DNA of 64,000 nucleotides, taken from Nostoc sp. UHCC 0926. GTDB taxonomy: Bacteria; Cyanobacteriota; Cyanobacteriia; Cyanobacteriales; Nostocaceae. A program made the position numbers and the translations under genes. Positions 8,388-17,916 of the stretch are shown in pieces. How positions within the stretch are numbered: the stretch's first letter is position 1; every line of letters begins with the position of its first letter. The notes below the pieces were generated by a model, which was not told the origin of the DNA, searched no databases, and saw nothing but the letters and a program-made list of their open reading frames with translations. The stretch spans positions 434,001-498,000 of the forward strand of contig NZ_CP117768.1 in assembly GCF_028623165.1 (NCBI RefSeq). Direction: 5' to 3'.

Positions 8388-9743
8388 ATGCCCATAGACT
8401 TACGGGAATTTTATCAGGCTAGCGATCCCAGCAGAACTCTGTTTGTCAACAATAGCTCTGATGGTAAGTATTACATCGATTTTTCCTCAGTCCGAGGTGG
8501 TGATATTCTTGGCAAGCTGAAGCAGAAAATTACTTTCTTTAAGCCGAATGAACCCACTTGCACTTTATTTACTGGGCATATTGGTTGTGGGAAATCGACA
8601 GAATTATTACGATTACAGGCAGAACTGGAAAAGTTAGGTTTTCATGTGGTCTATTTTGAGTCCAGTGATGACTTGGAAATGACTGATGTCGATATTGCTG
8701 ATGTGCTGCTAGCGATCGCTCGTCGGGTGAGTCAAAGTCTGGATAAAATTACACTGGATGCACCCAATAAGTTTAATGAGTTGCTGCAAGGTGCTTGGAA
8801 GGTCTTAAACTCCGAGGTGACGGGGGTAAAAGTTAAGGTTCCCAATGTCGGCGCTTTTGGTGTCACCTCTGAAAAAGATAAGCTTTCTCTGTCTGTGGGC
8901 ATTGGTGAAATCACTACCAAGATGAAAAATGACCCCACGCTGCGAGAAAAACTTAATCAGTATTTGGCACCGCAAAAAACTAAACTGCTGGAAGCGATTA
9001 ATCAAGAATTGTTGGAACCTGCGATCGCTAAACTTAAACAGCAGGGTAAAAATGGTCTAGTGGTAATTGTCGATAATCTTGACCGCATAGATAATCGTGC
9101 CAAACCTTGGGGTCGTCCGCAGCAGGAATATTTATTTGTCGATCAGGGTGAGTTTTTGACGAAGCTTAATTGTCATCTCCTCTACACTATGCCCTTGGCT
9201 TTGAAGTTTTCCAATGATTACGGAATGCTGACTCAGCGTTTCCCAGAAGATCCCAAGGTGTTACCAATGGTACCTGTACAAAGGACTGATGGCAATGTTC
9301 ATCTAGAGGGAATGGCACTCATGCAGCAGATGGTACTAGCGAGAGCTTTTCCTGACTTGACACCAGAGGAGCGTTTAAATAAAGTTACCGAGATTTTTGA
9401 TAGTGCTGCTAGCCTAGAGCGGTTATGTCAAATGAGCGGTGGTCATGTGCGGGACGTGCTGAGGCTGCTGAATACTTGGATTATGGAAGAAATGAGTCTT
9501 CCCCTAACTCGTGCAACCTTAGAGCAAGTTATTCGTTCTCGTCGCAATGAAATAATGTTGCCGATTTCTGATGATGAGTGGCAATTGTTACGTCATGTCA
9601 AGGAAAGGAAAAAGGTGAGTGATGACCAGGGATATCAAAAACTGATCCGCAGTCGGTTTGTGTTTGAATATCGGGATGGTGGCGAATCTTGGTTTGATGT
9701 TAATCCCGTTTTGGCAGAAGCCAGGGAGTTGAACGTTCCTTAA
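8388..9743 (+). CDS. P-loop ATPase (AAA/STAND-like) paired with the downstream STAND gene
   Basis: The 451-residue protein has a Walker A motif GHIGCGKST at residues 63-71 and a Walker B-like strand LVVIVDNLDRI near residue 225, followed by a helical C-terminal half (SGGHVRDVLRLLNTWIMEE) as in AAA ATPases that read out nucleotide state. There is no membrane segment or recognised effector domain. It lies 443 bp upstream of the giant STAND protein on the same strand. From memory, this kind of ATPase often accompanies TPR/STAND proteins in cyanobacteria, so a joint role in sensing or defence is plausible but inferred. The exact family name is not certain. Confidence 0.8.
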   Translation: MPIDLREFYQASDPSRTLFVNNSSDGKYYIDFSSVRGGDILGKLKQKITFFKPNEPTCTLFTGHIGCGKSTELLRLQAELEKLGFHVVYFESSDDLEMTDVDIADVLLAIARRVSQSLDKITLDAPNKFNELLQGAWKVLNSEVTGVKVKVPNVGAFGVTSEKDKLSLSVGIGEITTKMKNDPTLREKLNQYLAPQKTKLLEAINQELLEPAIAKLKQQGKNGLVVIVDNLDRIDNRAKPWGRPQQEYLFVDQGEFLTKLNCHLLYTMPLALKFSNDYGMLTQRFPEDPKVLPMVPVQRTDGNVHLEGMALMQQMVLARAFPDLTPEERLNKVTEIFDSAASLERLCQMSGGHVRDVLRLLNTWIMEEMSLPLTRATLEQVIRSRRNEIMLPISDDEWQLLRHVKERKKVSDDQGYQKLIRSRFVFEYRDGGESWFDVNPVLAEARELNVP

Positions 9744-10186
9744 CGGTAGGGTGTGTTACGGCTTCCGTAACGCACCATCTCCGGTTTCCCTCCCGTGCGT
9801 TATGCTTCGCGGTACACACCCCAATACGCTTGGTTGTTAGCGCCAAAAACCTTTCAGAACTTACGCAAAAACTCTCTGAAAGTCTTATTGCTACCCTGCG
9901 GGAAGCCGCTGCTGCGTCTATGTGTCCTTTGCGACGGCAGTCGCTCATGGGGGAAACCCCCTTGGCGCTAGCCTCTCCCTTTGGGAGAAGACCGCGCTGC
10001 CTCCCCTTTGTGGTTCGTTTTTCTTAATTTTGGTAATGCCCTTAACTGAACCGTATTGGTACACACTCGACATCTTCTGTAACGCACTATCTCTGGTTTT
10101 CGGTGCGTTACGCTTCGCGGTAACACACCCTACATCTGCTATTCGTCCTGGCCCTTTTAATCCAAAATCCAAAATTCCAAATTGGT
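9744..10186. repeat. Intergenic cluster of dispersed palindromic repeats
   Basis: Two copies of a repeat of the GTGTGTTACGGCTTCCGTAA / GTGCGTTACGCTTCGCGGTA type flank a block of short palindromes (GGGGGAAACCCCC, CTCCCTTTGGGAG). The same first repeat recurs near 40930-40970. No gene is supported here. The last bases before 10187 contain heptad repeats of the ATCCAAA kind. Confidence 0.7.
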
Positions 10187-13100
10187 ATGACAGATTCACA
10201 GCAACCTGAAAATGAAAAGGGACTGCAACAATTAGCTTGGGCGATTGAGTCCTCTGTGGGACAGTTTAAGCTGATTTTGGCCCGGTGTAATTATGCTAGT
10301 TTGCGCGATCGCTTAATCCAGAGATTGCGGGAAATTTGTCAAGTCGAAATTCGTGTCTTGGCGGTGCAGCAATCTCGCAAAACTCTTTATACTGCGATTC
10401 AGGAAGAATTCGGCGAAGAAATACCAGCCTGTGTGATGGTTGTGGGTTTGGAATCAGTGCAGAATTTGTCTGTGATGTTAACTTCTGCAAATCAGGTGCG
10501 GGAAGAGTTTCGCAAGAATTTTGCTTTTCCCTTAGTGTTGTGGATTGACGATGAAATCTACAAGCAACTAATACAGCTTGCGCCCGATTTGGAGAGTTGG
10601 GCAACTACGAGAAATTTTGCCATATCAACACAGCAATTAGTAGATTTTATCATCGAAACGGCTAATCAATGGTTTAGTAATAACTTAAATTTGAACCTGG
10701 ATGTATATATTAAACTGGAAACTGAGTTAGAAACGGCGCAAAGAGATTTAATGAATCAGCCAGATGTTTATAATTTAGAAATTCAAGCTGATTTAGAATC
10801 TTTATTAGGTTTTATTAAACAAATAAATAATCACCAAGATTCGGCGCTACAGCATTATCACAAAGCTTTAGAGCTTTGGCAGCGAAGTAATAATTTAGAA
10901 AGGCAGGCAAAAATCCTCGGTGAGATTGGGGTTTGTTATTATCTCAAAGCTTTGAAACATCAAGAGATAAATCATCCAGATTGGCATACGACTTGGCATT
11001 ATATTCAAGAATATATTAATTTTATTTACCAGTTCAACAGTCCAGATTTAATTGCTAGTGCAGTAGTTAAATTCGGTGATATCTTGCGAGACTTGCAAAA
11101 GTGGGAAATGTTGCAGAGTCTTTCAGAACAAGCCTTAGTAATCCATCAAAGTAACAACCAGCCAAGGGAATTAGCTAAGGATTACGGTTTTTTAGCTGAG
11201 GTGGCTTTGGCTCAAAATAACTGGGTGAAAGCAAATCAGCTTGTTCAGCAAGCCTTGGAAGTTTTTGCTGCGATTCCCAATTTGGAATCAGCGAATATCT
11301 CAGGGATTTTATCTGATATTCCCGAAAGGGTTTTAAAATCAAAAGATTTGAGTTTGTATCAGTTTATTTTAAGTCGTTCTCAATACCATTTAGGTCAAAC
11401 TCCACAGGCAACTTTCAGCTTAGAAACTGCTAGGCATGTGGGTAATCCCCTAGAAGATGTCAGGCTTTATTTGGATATTCTCAAGTTTTTGCAGCAGCTT
11501 TATTTTGAGCAGAAAGAATATCTCAAAGCATACAAAATCAAACAGCAACGGCGCTCTATTGAACAGCAATTTGGCTTGCGGGCTTTTATTGGTGCGGGGA
11601 GGTTAGAAGCAACAAAACAGGCATTTGTAGAGACATTGCGCTCAAACTCTCCCCAAGGAAATATTGCCCCAGAAATTGCTGCATCTGGTCGCCTATTGGA
11701 TGTAGAACGTTTGATTGAACGTATGGGTCGCCCTGATTATAAGCTGATAGTCATTCATGGGCAATCGGGTGTCGGCAAAAGTTCCCTAGTGAATGCGGGA
11801 CTGGTGCCAGCTTTAAAGAATAAAGCGATCGGGATTCAAGATTATTTGCCGATGGTAATGCGGGTTTATACCAACTGGGTGGAAGAATTGGGGAGGCTTT
11901 TGGGGAGAGATGACGGAGATGAGGGGGATAAGGGGGATGAAAGAGAGTTAGAAGCTCAACTTTCACCCTCAGAAGCTCAACGTTCACCCTCAGAAGCTCA
12001 ACGTTCAGCTTCAGAAGGTCAACTTTCACCCTCAGAAGGTCAACTTTCACCCTCAGAAGGTCAACTTTCACCCTCAGAAGGTCAACTTTCACCCTCAGAA
12101 GGTCAACGTTCACCCTCAGAAGGTCAACGTTCACCCTCAGAAGGTCAACGTTCAGCTTCAGAAGGTCAACGTTCAGCCTCAGAAGGTCAACGTTCAGCCT
12201 CAGAAGGTCAACGTTCACCCTCAGAAGGTCAACTTTCACCCTTAGAAGGTCAACGTTCAGCTTTAGAAGGTCAACGTTCAGCTTCAGAACTCGGAACTCC
12301 GCAATATTTAATATCCAGACTTAAAGAAAACGAACAGCACAACCTCCGCACAGTACTAATTTTTGATCAATTTGAGGAATTTTTCTTTGTTTACACCGAA
12401 CCTGCACAAAGGAAGCAATTCTTTGAGTTTCTGGGAGAGTGTCTGAATGTTCTATCGGTGAAAGTTATCTTATCGCTGCGGGTGGATTACATCCATTACT
12501 TGCTAGAGTGCAATGATTTGTCCAGCCTGAAGATTATTGGCAATGACATTCTCAGTAATAATGTACTTTACAAGTTGGGGAACTTCTCACCTGCTGATAC
12601 GAAGTCAATTATTCAGCGTTTAACTGAAAATACTAGTTTTCACTTAGAACCTGCTTTAGTTGAACAACTGGTGCAAGATTTAGCCGGAGAATTGGGTGAA
12701 GTTCGTCCCATTGAGTTGCAGGTTGTGGGGGCGCAACTGCAAACGGAGAATATTACAACTCTGGCAGAATATCAGCAGCTTGGCACTAAGGACGAATTGG
12801 TTAAGCGTTATTTGGATGAAGTTGTTAATGATTGTGGCGTTGAGAATCAGCAAGCAGCAGAAATATTACTGTATTTGCTGACGGATGAAAAAGGAACTCG
12901 CCCGTTAAAGACTCGCGCTGAGTTGGAACGCGATTTACACGAGTACTTGTCGGAGATCCCCCCAACCCCTCTTAAAAAGGGGGGCTTAGTTTCTTCTACC
13001 CCCTTTTTAACGGGGTCGCCGAAGGCGGGGGGATCAGAAATTAGGGAGAATAAAGCTTTTGATATCAGCAAATTAGATTTAGTGTTAGAGATTTTTGTCC

Positions 13101-15613
13101 AATCGGGCTTGGTGGTTTTGCTACCAGAAAACCCGGCTGACCGTTATCAACTGGTACATGACTATTTAGCCACGTTTATCCGCCAGCAACAAGAACCGAA
13201 GTTAAAGCAGGTGATGGCGCAACTGGAAAAGGAACGAGAACAAAGAAAACTGAGTGAGGTAAAATTTAATCGTTTTCTCAAACGCAGCATTTTTGGTTCC
13301 GTAGCCGCAGGTTTAGTTGTGGTTGTACAGGTGTGGATAGCATTTTCATTGCTAAGAGAGGCAAATAACCTAAAAAAACAAGCGGAAATTAATAAAATAA
13401 ACGCCCTTGCTAACTCTTCAGACACCTTTTCTGCCTCTGGCCAAATCTGGAATGCACTGACAGAAGGCTTAAAAGCGGGCGGAAAACTAAAAAACGCGGG
13501 TAAGGTAGCGGTAGATACCCAGATGCGGGTTGTGAGAACATTGCAGAAAGCTTTGTACTTAAAAACAGAGAACAAATTCCAAGAACTGAATACATTAGAA
13601 GGACATAGCAGTGCGGTCATTAGCGTGGTGTTCAGCCCCGATGGGCAAAGGCTGGCTTCTGCAAGTACTGACAAGACCATCAAACTCTGGGATGCAGCCA
13701 CAGGCAAACTTCTGCAAACCCTGAGTGGACATCGCAGTGTGGTCATTAGCGTGGTGTTCAGCCCCGATGGGCAAAGGCTGGCTTCTGCAAGTGCTGACAA
13801 CACCATCAAACTCTGGGATGCAGCCACTGGCAAACCTCTGCAAACCCTGAGTGGACATAGCAGTGGGGTCATTAGCGTGGTGTTCAGCCCCGATGGGCAA
13901 AGGCTGGCTTTTGCAAGTGCTGACAACACCATCAAACTCTGGGATGCAGCCACAGGCAAACTTCTGCAAACTCTGAGTGGACATCGCAGTTGGGTCAATG
14001 GCGTGGTGTTCAGCCCCGATGGGCAAAGGCTGGCTTCTGCTAGTTATGACAACACCATCAAACTCTGGGATGCAGCTACAGGCAAACTTCTGCAAACCCT
14101 GAGTGGACATCGCAGTTGGGTCAATGGCGTGGTGTTCAGCCCCGATGGGCAAAGGCTGGCTTCTGCTAGTTATGACAAGACCATCAAACTCTGGGATGCA
14201 GCTACAGGCAAACTTCTGCAAACTCTGAGTGGACATAGCAGTGCGGTCTTAAGCGTGGTGTTCAGCCCCGATGGGCAAAGGCTGGCTTCTGCAAGTGCTG
14301 ACAACACCATCAAACTCTGGGATGCAGCTACAGGCAAACTTCTGCAAACTCTGAGTGGACATAGCAGTGCGGTCATTAGCGTGGTGTTCAGCCCCGATGG
14401 GCAAAGGCTGGCTTCTGCAAGTGCTGACAAGACCATCAAACTCTGGGATACAGCCACTGGCAAACCTCTGCAAACCCTGAGTGGACATAGCAGTTGGGTC
14501 AATGGCGTGGTGTTCAGCCCCGATGGGCAAAGGCTGGCTTCTGCAAGTTATGACAAGACCATCAAACTCTGGGATGCAGCCACTGGCAAACTTCTGCAAA
14601 CCCTGAGTGGACATAGCAGTGCGGTCTTAAGCGTGGTGTTCAGCCCCGATGGGCAAAGGCTGGCTTCTGCAAGTGCTGACAACACCATCAAACTCTGGGA
14701 TGCAGCCACTGGCAAACTTCTGCAAACCCTGAGTGGACATAGCAGTTCGGTCATTAGCGTGGTGTTCAGCCCCGATGGGCAAAGGCTGGCTTCTGCTAGT
14801 TATGACAACACCATCAAACTCTGGGATGCAGCTACAGGCAAACTTCTGCAAACTCTGAGTGGACATAGCAGTGCGGTCTTAAGCGTGGTGTTCAGCCCCG
14901 ATGGGCAAAGGCTGGCTTCTGCAAGTGCTGACAACACCATCAAACTCTGGGATGCAGCCACTGGCAAACCTCTGCAAACCCTGAGTGGACATAGCAGTGC
15001 GGTCAATAGCGTGGTGTTCAGCCCCGATGGGCAAAGGCTGGCTTCTGCAAGTGCTGACAAGACCATCAAACTCTGGGATGCAGCCACAGGCAAACCTCTG
15101 CAAACCCTGAGTGGACATAGCAGTTCGGTCATTAGCGTGGTGTTCAGCCCCGATGGGCAAAGGCTGGCTTCTGCAAGTGCTGACAACACCATCAAACTCT
15201 GGGATGCAGCCACTGGCAAACCTCTGCAAACCCTGAGTGGACATAGCAGTTGGGTCAGTAGCGTGGTGTTCAGCCCCGATGGGCAAAGGCTGGCTTCTGC
15301 AAGTGATGACAAGACTGTAATTGTATGGAATTTGGATTTAAATAAGTTAGTGACAGATGGTTGTGACTTGCTCAACAATTATTTGATTGTCCATTCTGAG
15401 GTGCTAGGAGAAGTAACGGAATGCCAAACTCCGCCTCGCTTGGTGCAAGCAGCTACAGTATTAGTTATCCAAGGTGAGAAGCTAGCGCGAAATGAAGACG
15501 TTGATAATGCTGTTGTCAAATTCCGCAAAGCACAGCAGTGGGATGCTAATTTAAAATTTGATCCCCAGGTAAAAGCACAAGAGTTTGTCAACAAAGGCAA
15601 GGCTGAACGCTGA
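10187..15613 (+). CDS. Giant STAND NTPase with TPR and WD40 repeats, interrupted at the C-terminus
   Basis: The 1808-residue protein reads in order: a conserved N-terminal domain (about 1-165, with [20 protein letters not shown]) that I cannot name; TPR-like helices (about 180-480); a STAND NTPase with Walker [10 protein letters not shown] near 525-533 and Walker [12 protein letters not shown] near 722; a hydrophobic segment near 1034-1056; and 14 WD40 repeats from residue 1137. A 16-copy heptapeptide array (589-700) sits between Walker A and Walker B. After the propellers a partial TPR begins and is cut by TGA at 15611, although the same frame continues for 131 residues. STAND proteins are signal-triggered switches that oligomerise on ligand binding. 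A defence or self-recognition role is inferred. Confidence 0.88.
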   Translation: MTDSQQPENEKGLQQLAWAIESSVGQFKLILARCNYASLRDRLIQRLREICQVEIRVLAVQQSRKTLYTAIQEEFGEEIPACVMVVGLESVQNLSVMLTSANQVREEFRKNFAFPLVLWIDDEIYKQLIQLAPDLESWATTRNFAISTQQLVDFIIETANQWFSNNLNLNLDVYIKLETELETAQRDLMNQPDVYNLEIQADLESLLGFIKQINNHQDSALQHYHKALELWQRSNNLERQAKILGEIGVCYYLKALKHQEINHPDWHTTWHYIQEYINFIYQFNSPDLIASAVVKFGDILRDLQKWEMLQSLSEQALVIHQSNNQPRELAKDYGFLAEVALAQNNWVKANQLVQQALEVFAAIPNLESANISGILSDIPERVLKSKDLSLYQFILSRSQYHLGQTPQATFSLETARHVGNPLEDVRLYLDILKFLQQLYFEQKEYLKAYKIKQQRRSIEQQFGLRAFIGAGRLEATKQAFVETLRSNSPQGNIAPEIAASGRLLDVERLIERMGRPDYKLIVIHGQSGVGKSSLVNAGLVPALKNKAIGIQDYLPMVMRVYTNWVEELGRLLGRDDGDEGDKGDERELEAQLSPSEAQRSPSEAQRSASEGQLSPSEGQLSPSEGQLSPSEGQLSPSEGQRSPSEGQRSPSEGQRSASEGQRSASEGQRSASEGQRSPSEGQLSPLEGQRSALEGQRSASELGTPQYLISRLKENEQHNLRTVLIFDQFEEFFFVYTEPAQRKQFFEFLGECLNVLSVKVILSLRVDYIHYLLECNDLSSLKIIGNDILSNNVLYKLGNFSPADTKSIIQRLTENTSFHLEPALVEQLVQDLAGELGEVRPIELQVVGAQLQTENITTLAEYQQLGTKDELVKRYLDEVVNDCGVENQQAAEILLYLLTDEKGTRPLKTRAELERDLHEYLSEIPPTPLKKGGLVSSTPFLTGSPKAGGSEIRENKAFDISKLDLVLEIFVQSGLVVLLPENPADRYQLVHDYLATFIRQQQEPKLKQVMAQLEKEREQRKLSEVKFNRFLKRSIFGSVAAGLVVVVQVWIAFSLLREANNLKKQAEINKINALANSSDTFSASGQIWNALTEGLKAGGKLKNAGKVAVDTQMRVVRTLQKALYLKTENKFQELNTLEGHSSAVISVVFSPDGQRLASASTDKTIKLWDAATGKLLQTLSGHRSVVISVVFSPDGQRLASASADNTIKLWDAATGKPLQTLSGHSSGVISVVFSPDGQRLAFASADNTIKLWDAATGKLLQTLSGHRSWVNGVVFSPDGQRLASASYDNTIKLWDAATGKLLQTLSGHRSWVNGVVFSPDGQRLASASYDKTIKLWDAATGKLLQTLSGHSSAVLSVVFSPDGQRLASASADNTIKLWDAATGKLLQTLSGHSSAVISVVFSPDGQRLASASADKTIKLWDTATGKPLQTLSGHSSWVNGVVFSPDGQRLASASYDKTIKLWDAATGKLLQTLSGHSSAVLSVVFSPDGQRLASASADNTIKLWDAATGKLLQTLSGHSSSVISVVFSPDGQRLASASYDNTIKLWDAATGKLLQTLSGHSSAVLSVVFSPDGQRLASASADNTIKLWDAATGKPLQTLSGHSSAVNSVVFSPDGQRLASASADKTIKLWDAATGKPLQTLSGHSSSVISVVFSPDGQRLASASADNTIKLWDAATGKPLQTLSGHSSWVSSVVFSPDGQRLASASDDKTVIVWNLDLNKLVTDGCDLLNNYLIVHSEVLGEVTECQTPPRLVQAATVLVIQGEKLARNEDVDNAVVKFRKAQQWDANLKFDPQVKAQEFVNKGKAER
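11951..12286 (+). repeat. Coding tandem array, 21-bp unit, 16 copies
   Basis: Units are variants of GAAGGTCAACGTTCACCCTC-A, encoding [21 protein letters not shown] or EAQRSPS. The array is in frame inside the NTPase domain of the STAND protein, between the Walker motifs. It follows a short acidic low-complexity run ([10 protein letters not shown]) that resembles intergenic repeat sequence. Copy number is probably variable between strains because the units are almost identical. Confidence 0.95.
12956..13034 (+). repeat. Intergenic-type palindromic repeat inside the STAND gene
   Basis: Inverted CCCCTCTTAAAAAGGGGGG and CCCCCTTTTTAACGGGG arms, followed by GTCGCCGAAGGCGGGGGG, are read in frame as PPTPLKKGG and SPKAGGS. 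Related CCCCCTTAAAAAG sequence is found in the intergenic gap near 41025-41240, so this looks like a repeat insertion tolerated in a coding region. Confidence 0.7.
13595..15346 (+). repeat. Fourteen 126-bp WD40 units
   Basis: Each unit encodes 42 residues ([20 protein letters not shown] ... [16 protein letters not shown]). Fourteen units suggest two seven-bladed propellers. Units 1-13 are almost identical at both DNA and protein level. Most differences fall at positions 5, 7, 9, 10, 25, 27 and 39 of the unit. The last unit diverges at its C-terminal end ([11 protein letters not shown]), as expected for a closing blade. Confidence 0.97.
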
Positions 15614-16009
15614 GTTGATGAAGGAAGCAGCCGCTTACAAGAGAAAAAGTTTAAGGAAGCGCTAGCAGATTATACCGAAGCTCTCAAGCTCGATCCAAAA
15701 GCCGAAATTCCTACTAATTATTGGAATGCACTATGCTGGCGAGGTAGTCTCCAAAAACAAGCCGCCGATGTTTTACCAGCCTGTGATAAAGCCGTTGCAT
15801 TTGCACCTGAAGATGGCAGAATTCGTGATAGTCGTGGCTTGGCTAGGGCGCTGACAGGCAACACCCAAGGGGCAATTGAGGACTTTGAGGCATACATTGC
15901 CCAGAGTGACGATAAAGATAGCAAAGCACAACGGCAGCGCTGGGTGAAAGATTTACGGGCGGGGAAGAATCCGTTTACAGATGCAGAGCTTAAGAAGTTA
16001 CAGAATTAG
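15614..16009 (+). pseudogene. Detached C-terminal TPR of the STAND protein (after an in-frame TGA)
   Basis: Directly after the TGA codon at 15611-15613 the same frame runs open for 131 residues to TAG at 16007. It encodes a TPR-like segment (EKKFKEALADYTEALKLDPK) and the stretches GRIRDSRGLARALTGNTQGA and WVKDLRAGKNPFTDAEL. From memory this matches the usual ending of cyanobacterial STAND/WD40 proteins. No ATG begins the segment. It is either a nonsense mutation, a sequencing error or a readthrough extension. Confidence 0.8.
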
Positions 16010-16073
16010 CCCTTTCCTCTTTACCCCTTACCCTTTTCCCCACTTCTGCAATAAGTCTAATATATGAAATAGA

Positions 16074-16169
16074 TTACAGCTATTTTCAGGTAAATAGACC
16101 ACGCGGTAGGGGCGCAAGGCCTTGCGCCCCTACAACAGATGTGGTTCAAATACTTGAATTCTGCTGTAA
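16074..16169. mobile_element. 96-bp MITE, copy 1
   Basis: The ends are TTACAGC and GCTGTAA, with the GTAGGGGCGCAAGGCCTTGC palindrome in the middle. An almost identical 96-bp copy lies at 61342-61437 (one visible difference, CAACAGATG versus CGACAGATG). This copy is flanked on both sides by ATAGA, a probable 5-bp target duplication. It encodes nothing and lies 23 bp upstream of the next gene, so it may affect that gene's promoter. Confidence 0.9.
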
Positions 16170-16192
16170 ATAGATAATCACAAGGTGGAAGG

Positions 16193-16807
16193 ATGGCATA
16201 CAGCGATTTTAGTCTCGCCAAGGTGAAAAAGAGTTTTGATTTAACACTCGATGAAACTCGTAATTTATTTGCTGATACAAAACCTGTTACACCATCAGAA
16301 ACTCTCAGAACGATTTTAATAGATTACATCCCTTTAGCAACTGCGATTTCAACCGAAAAAGCCAGGTCGGAGTTTTTAATTGCACCAATTCTCGCAGAGG
16401 TCAGACGATTATTAAATAATCAAATCTCGCTGTTCTCTGGAAATGAATTTAATGTTGATCCAACTCAAGGCTTGCAAGGTTTTTGCGATTACATCATCAG
16501 CAATTCCCAAGAGCAATTATTTCTTTCTGCACCAGTAATGTTTATTTTTGAGGCGAAAAAAGAAGATATTATCGGCGGTCTTGGTCAATGTGTAGCGGCA
16601 ATGATTGCGGCGCAGTTATTCAATCAAAATCAAGGCAATGAAGTTGGGCGGATTTATGGCTCAGTGACTAGTGGAACTAACTGGAAGTTTTTATTTTTAG
16701 AAGAGACGACTGTTTATATAGATTCGACTGAGTACTATATTAAAGAAGTTGATAAAATTTTGGGTATTTTATTGCAACCTTTTCAGCCTGTTTTAACTGC
16801 TGTTTGA
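16193..16807 (+). CDS. Hypothetical protein, possible PD-(D/E)XK nuclease fold
   Basis: The 204-residue protein has a helical N-terminus with SEFLIAPILAEVRRLL, and a central strand pair LFLSAPVMFIFEAKKED that has the E-x-K shape of PD-(D/E)XK enzymes, followed by a helix GGLGQCVAAMIAAQLF. Similar proteins are, as I recall, common and uncharacterised in cyanobacteria. It has a good ribosome binding site (GGAAGG) before its ATG. It follows the interrupted STAND gene on the same strand but is separated by the 96-bp MITE. The nuclease assignment is inference from motif shape. Confidence 0.7.
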   Translation: MAYSDFSLAKVKKSFDLTLDETRNLFADTKPVTPSETLRTILIDYIPLATAISTEKARSEFLIAPILAEVRRLLNNQISLFSGNEFNVDPTQGLQGFCDYIISNSQEQLFLSAPVMFIFEAKKEDIIGGLGQCVAAMIAAQLFNQNQGNEVGRIYGSVTSGTNWKFLFLEETTVYIDSTEYYIKEVDKILGILLQPFQPVLTAV

Positions 16808-16852
16808 ATATCTAGCAGTAGGGAACATCCAAAATCTTTTCCCCAAGCAAAC

Positions 16853-16955
16853 TATAGTGGTTCTCAATTGCATGGAATACAGACCACTCGTAAGGGCACA
16901 GCAATGCTGTGCCCCTACCATGTGTTGCATCCACATCCAAACGAGAATTGCTATA
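16853..16955. mobile_element. MITE of the TATAGCGGTTCTC family, copy 1
   Basis: Left end TATAGTGGTTCTCAATTGCA, right end CAAACGAGAATTGCTATA, with a GTAAGGGCACAGC-ATGCTGTGCCCCTAC hairpin inside. Two further elements with the same ends but different interiors lie at 43431-43571 and 61073-61179. Confidence 0.8.
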
Positions 16956-16962
16956 TCTTACT

Positions 16963-16996
16963 GGTGCGTTGGCGCAGCCCACCGTAGGCATCGCCC
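16963..16996. repeat. Dispersed repeat GGTGCGTTGGCGCAGCCCAC
   Basis: About 34 bp ending in CGTAGGCATCGCCCA. An inverted copy lies at 32511-32546, and in both places a GCCCCATAAA-like sequence follows a short distance away. Confidence 0.75.
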
Positions 16997-17029
16997 ATAA
17001 TAGATCAAGCCCCATAAAGGTAAACTAGT

Positions 17030-17275
17030 ATGGATTGGAGAACTTATATTCATTCAGACTCGAAAATTCTCCTTGGAAAGCCTGTCGTCAAAGGAACGCG
17101 GCTATCCGTGGAATTCATATTGGGGTTGTTTGCCGAAGGTTGGACAGAACAACAAGTCATACAAAGCTACCCAACTCTGAGCGCTCCTGCAATTCAAGCC
17201 GTATTCGCATTTGCGGCGGAGTGTCTCAAAGAGGATGTATTCTACACACCGTTGCTGTCTACTGAGGCCAGGTAA
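17030..17275 (+). CDS. DUF433 antitoxin-like protein
   Basis: The 81-residue protein fits the DUF433 family, small winged-helix-like proteins proposed as antitoxins. Diagnostic stretches are PVVKGTRLSVEFILGLFAEG and YPTLSAPAIQAVFAFAAECL. Its stop codon overlaps the next start (TAATG), so the pair is translationally coupled. The partner is a DUF5615 PIN-like protein, the usual toxin of this family. It presumably represses its own operon, which is the family expectation and not shown here. Confidence 0.88.
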   Translation: MDWRTYIHSDSKILLGKPVVKGTRLSVEFILGLFAEGWTEQQVIQSYPTLSAPAIQAVFAFAAECLKEDVFYTPLLSTEAR

Positions 17276-17631
17276 TGCGGTTTCTGGGGAATGAGAACTT
17301 CCCATTCCCCAGTGTGCGGCTGCTACGGCAAGCGGGCTATGATGTCGCTTCGGTGACAGAGGATTCTCCAGGCATTGAAGATACAGAGGTTTTGACTCGT
17401 GCGGCTAATGAGCAACGGGTGATTTTAACGTTTGATCGCGACTACGGCGAACTCATCTATCGCTTAAGATTACCATCACCAACGGGTGTAATTTATCTGC
17501 GGTTTCGCCCCCATACTCCTGAGGAGCCAGCCACACTCTTGTTAAATTTACTACATATGGAAGGATTACAATTTGAGGAGCGGTTTACGGTAGTAGAGCG
17601 CGATCAGATTCGCCAGCGTCCTCTGCCGTAG
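17275..17631 (+). CDS. DUF5615 PIN-like toxin
   Basis: The 118-residue protein belongs to the DUF5615 (Mut7-C-like PIN) family, predicted RNases. The acidic active-site positions are visible: an N-terminal LGNENFPFPSVRLLRQAGYD (Asn where Asp is frequent), EDTEVLTRAANEQRVILTFD and RDYGELIYR. It overlaps the DUF433 gene by one base. The pair is a probable type II toxin-antitoxin module. Confidence 0.87.
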   Translation: MRFLGNENFPFPSVRLLRQAGYDVASVTEDSPGIEDTEVLTRAANEQRVILTFDRDYGELIYRLRLPSPTGVIYLRFRPHTPEEPATLLLNLLHMEGLQFEERFTVVERDQIRQRPLP

Positions 17632-17652
17632 TTAGGAAATACCACAAATTCA

Positions 17653-17692
17653 AAAAGGCTAGAAACCGCATCTAAGCTGTCTCTAGCCTTAA
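17653..17692 (-). terminator. Intrinsic terminator of tRNA-Val
   Basis: On the minus strand, AAGGCTAGAGACAGCTTAGA runs into a loop and TCTAGCCTTTTTG. The 9-bp stem AAGGCTAGA/TCTAGCCTT is followed by a T-run just downstream of the tRNA. Confidence 0.8.
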
Positions 17693-17702
17693 TTTACTTA
17701 AT

Positions 17703-17774
<72 letters not shown>

Positions 17775-17916
17775 TTTTACTAATCCTTAACTAATATAGC
17801 AAAATATTTCGCGTCGCGCTAGTTGTTTTGGGAAAATCTTTTTTTCTCTTATACTGACTCAGTATTCAATTACTCAGCACGGGCTAAACGCCCCGCTATC
17901 GCTAACAGGATTTAGG

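Noticed and set aside
13162..15378. Long minus-strand frames across the WD40 region
   Set aside because: They are shadows produced by the 126-bp repeat, which is divisible by three, and encode no family-like sequence.
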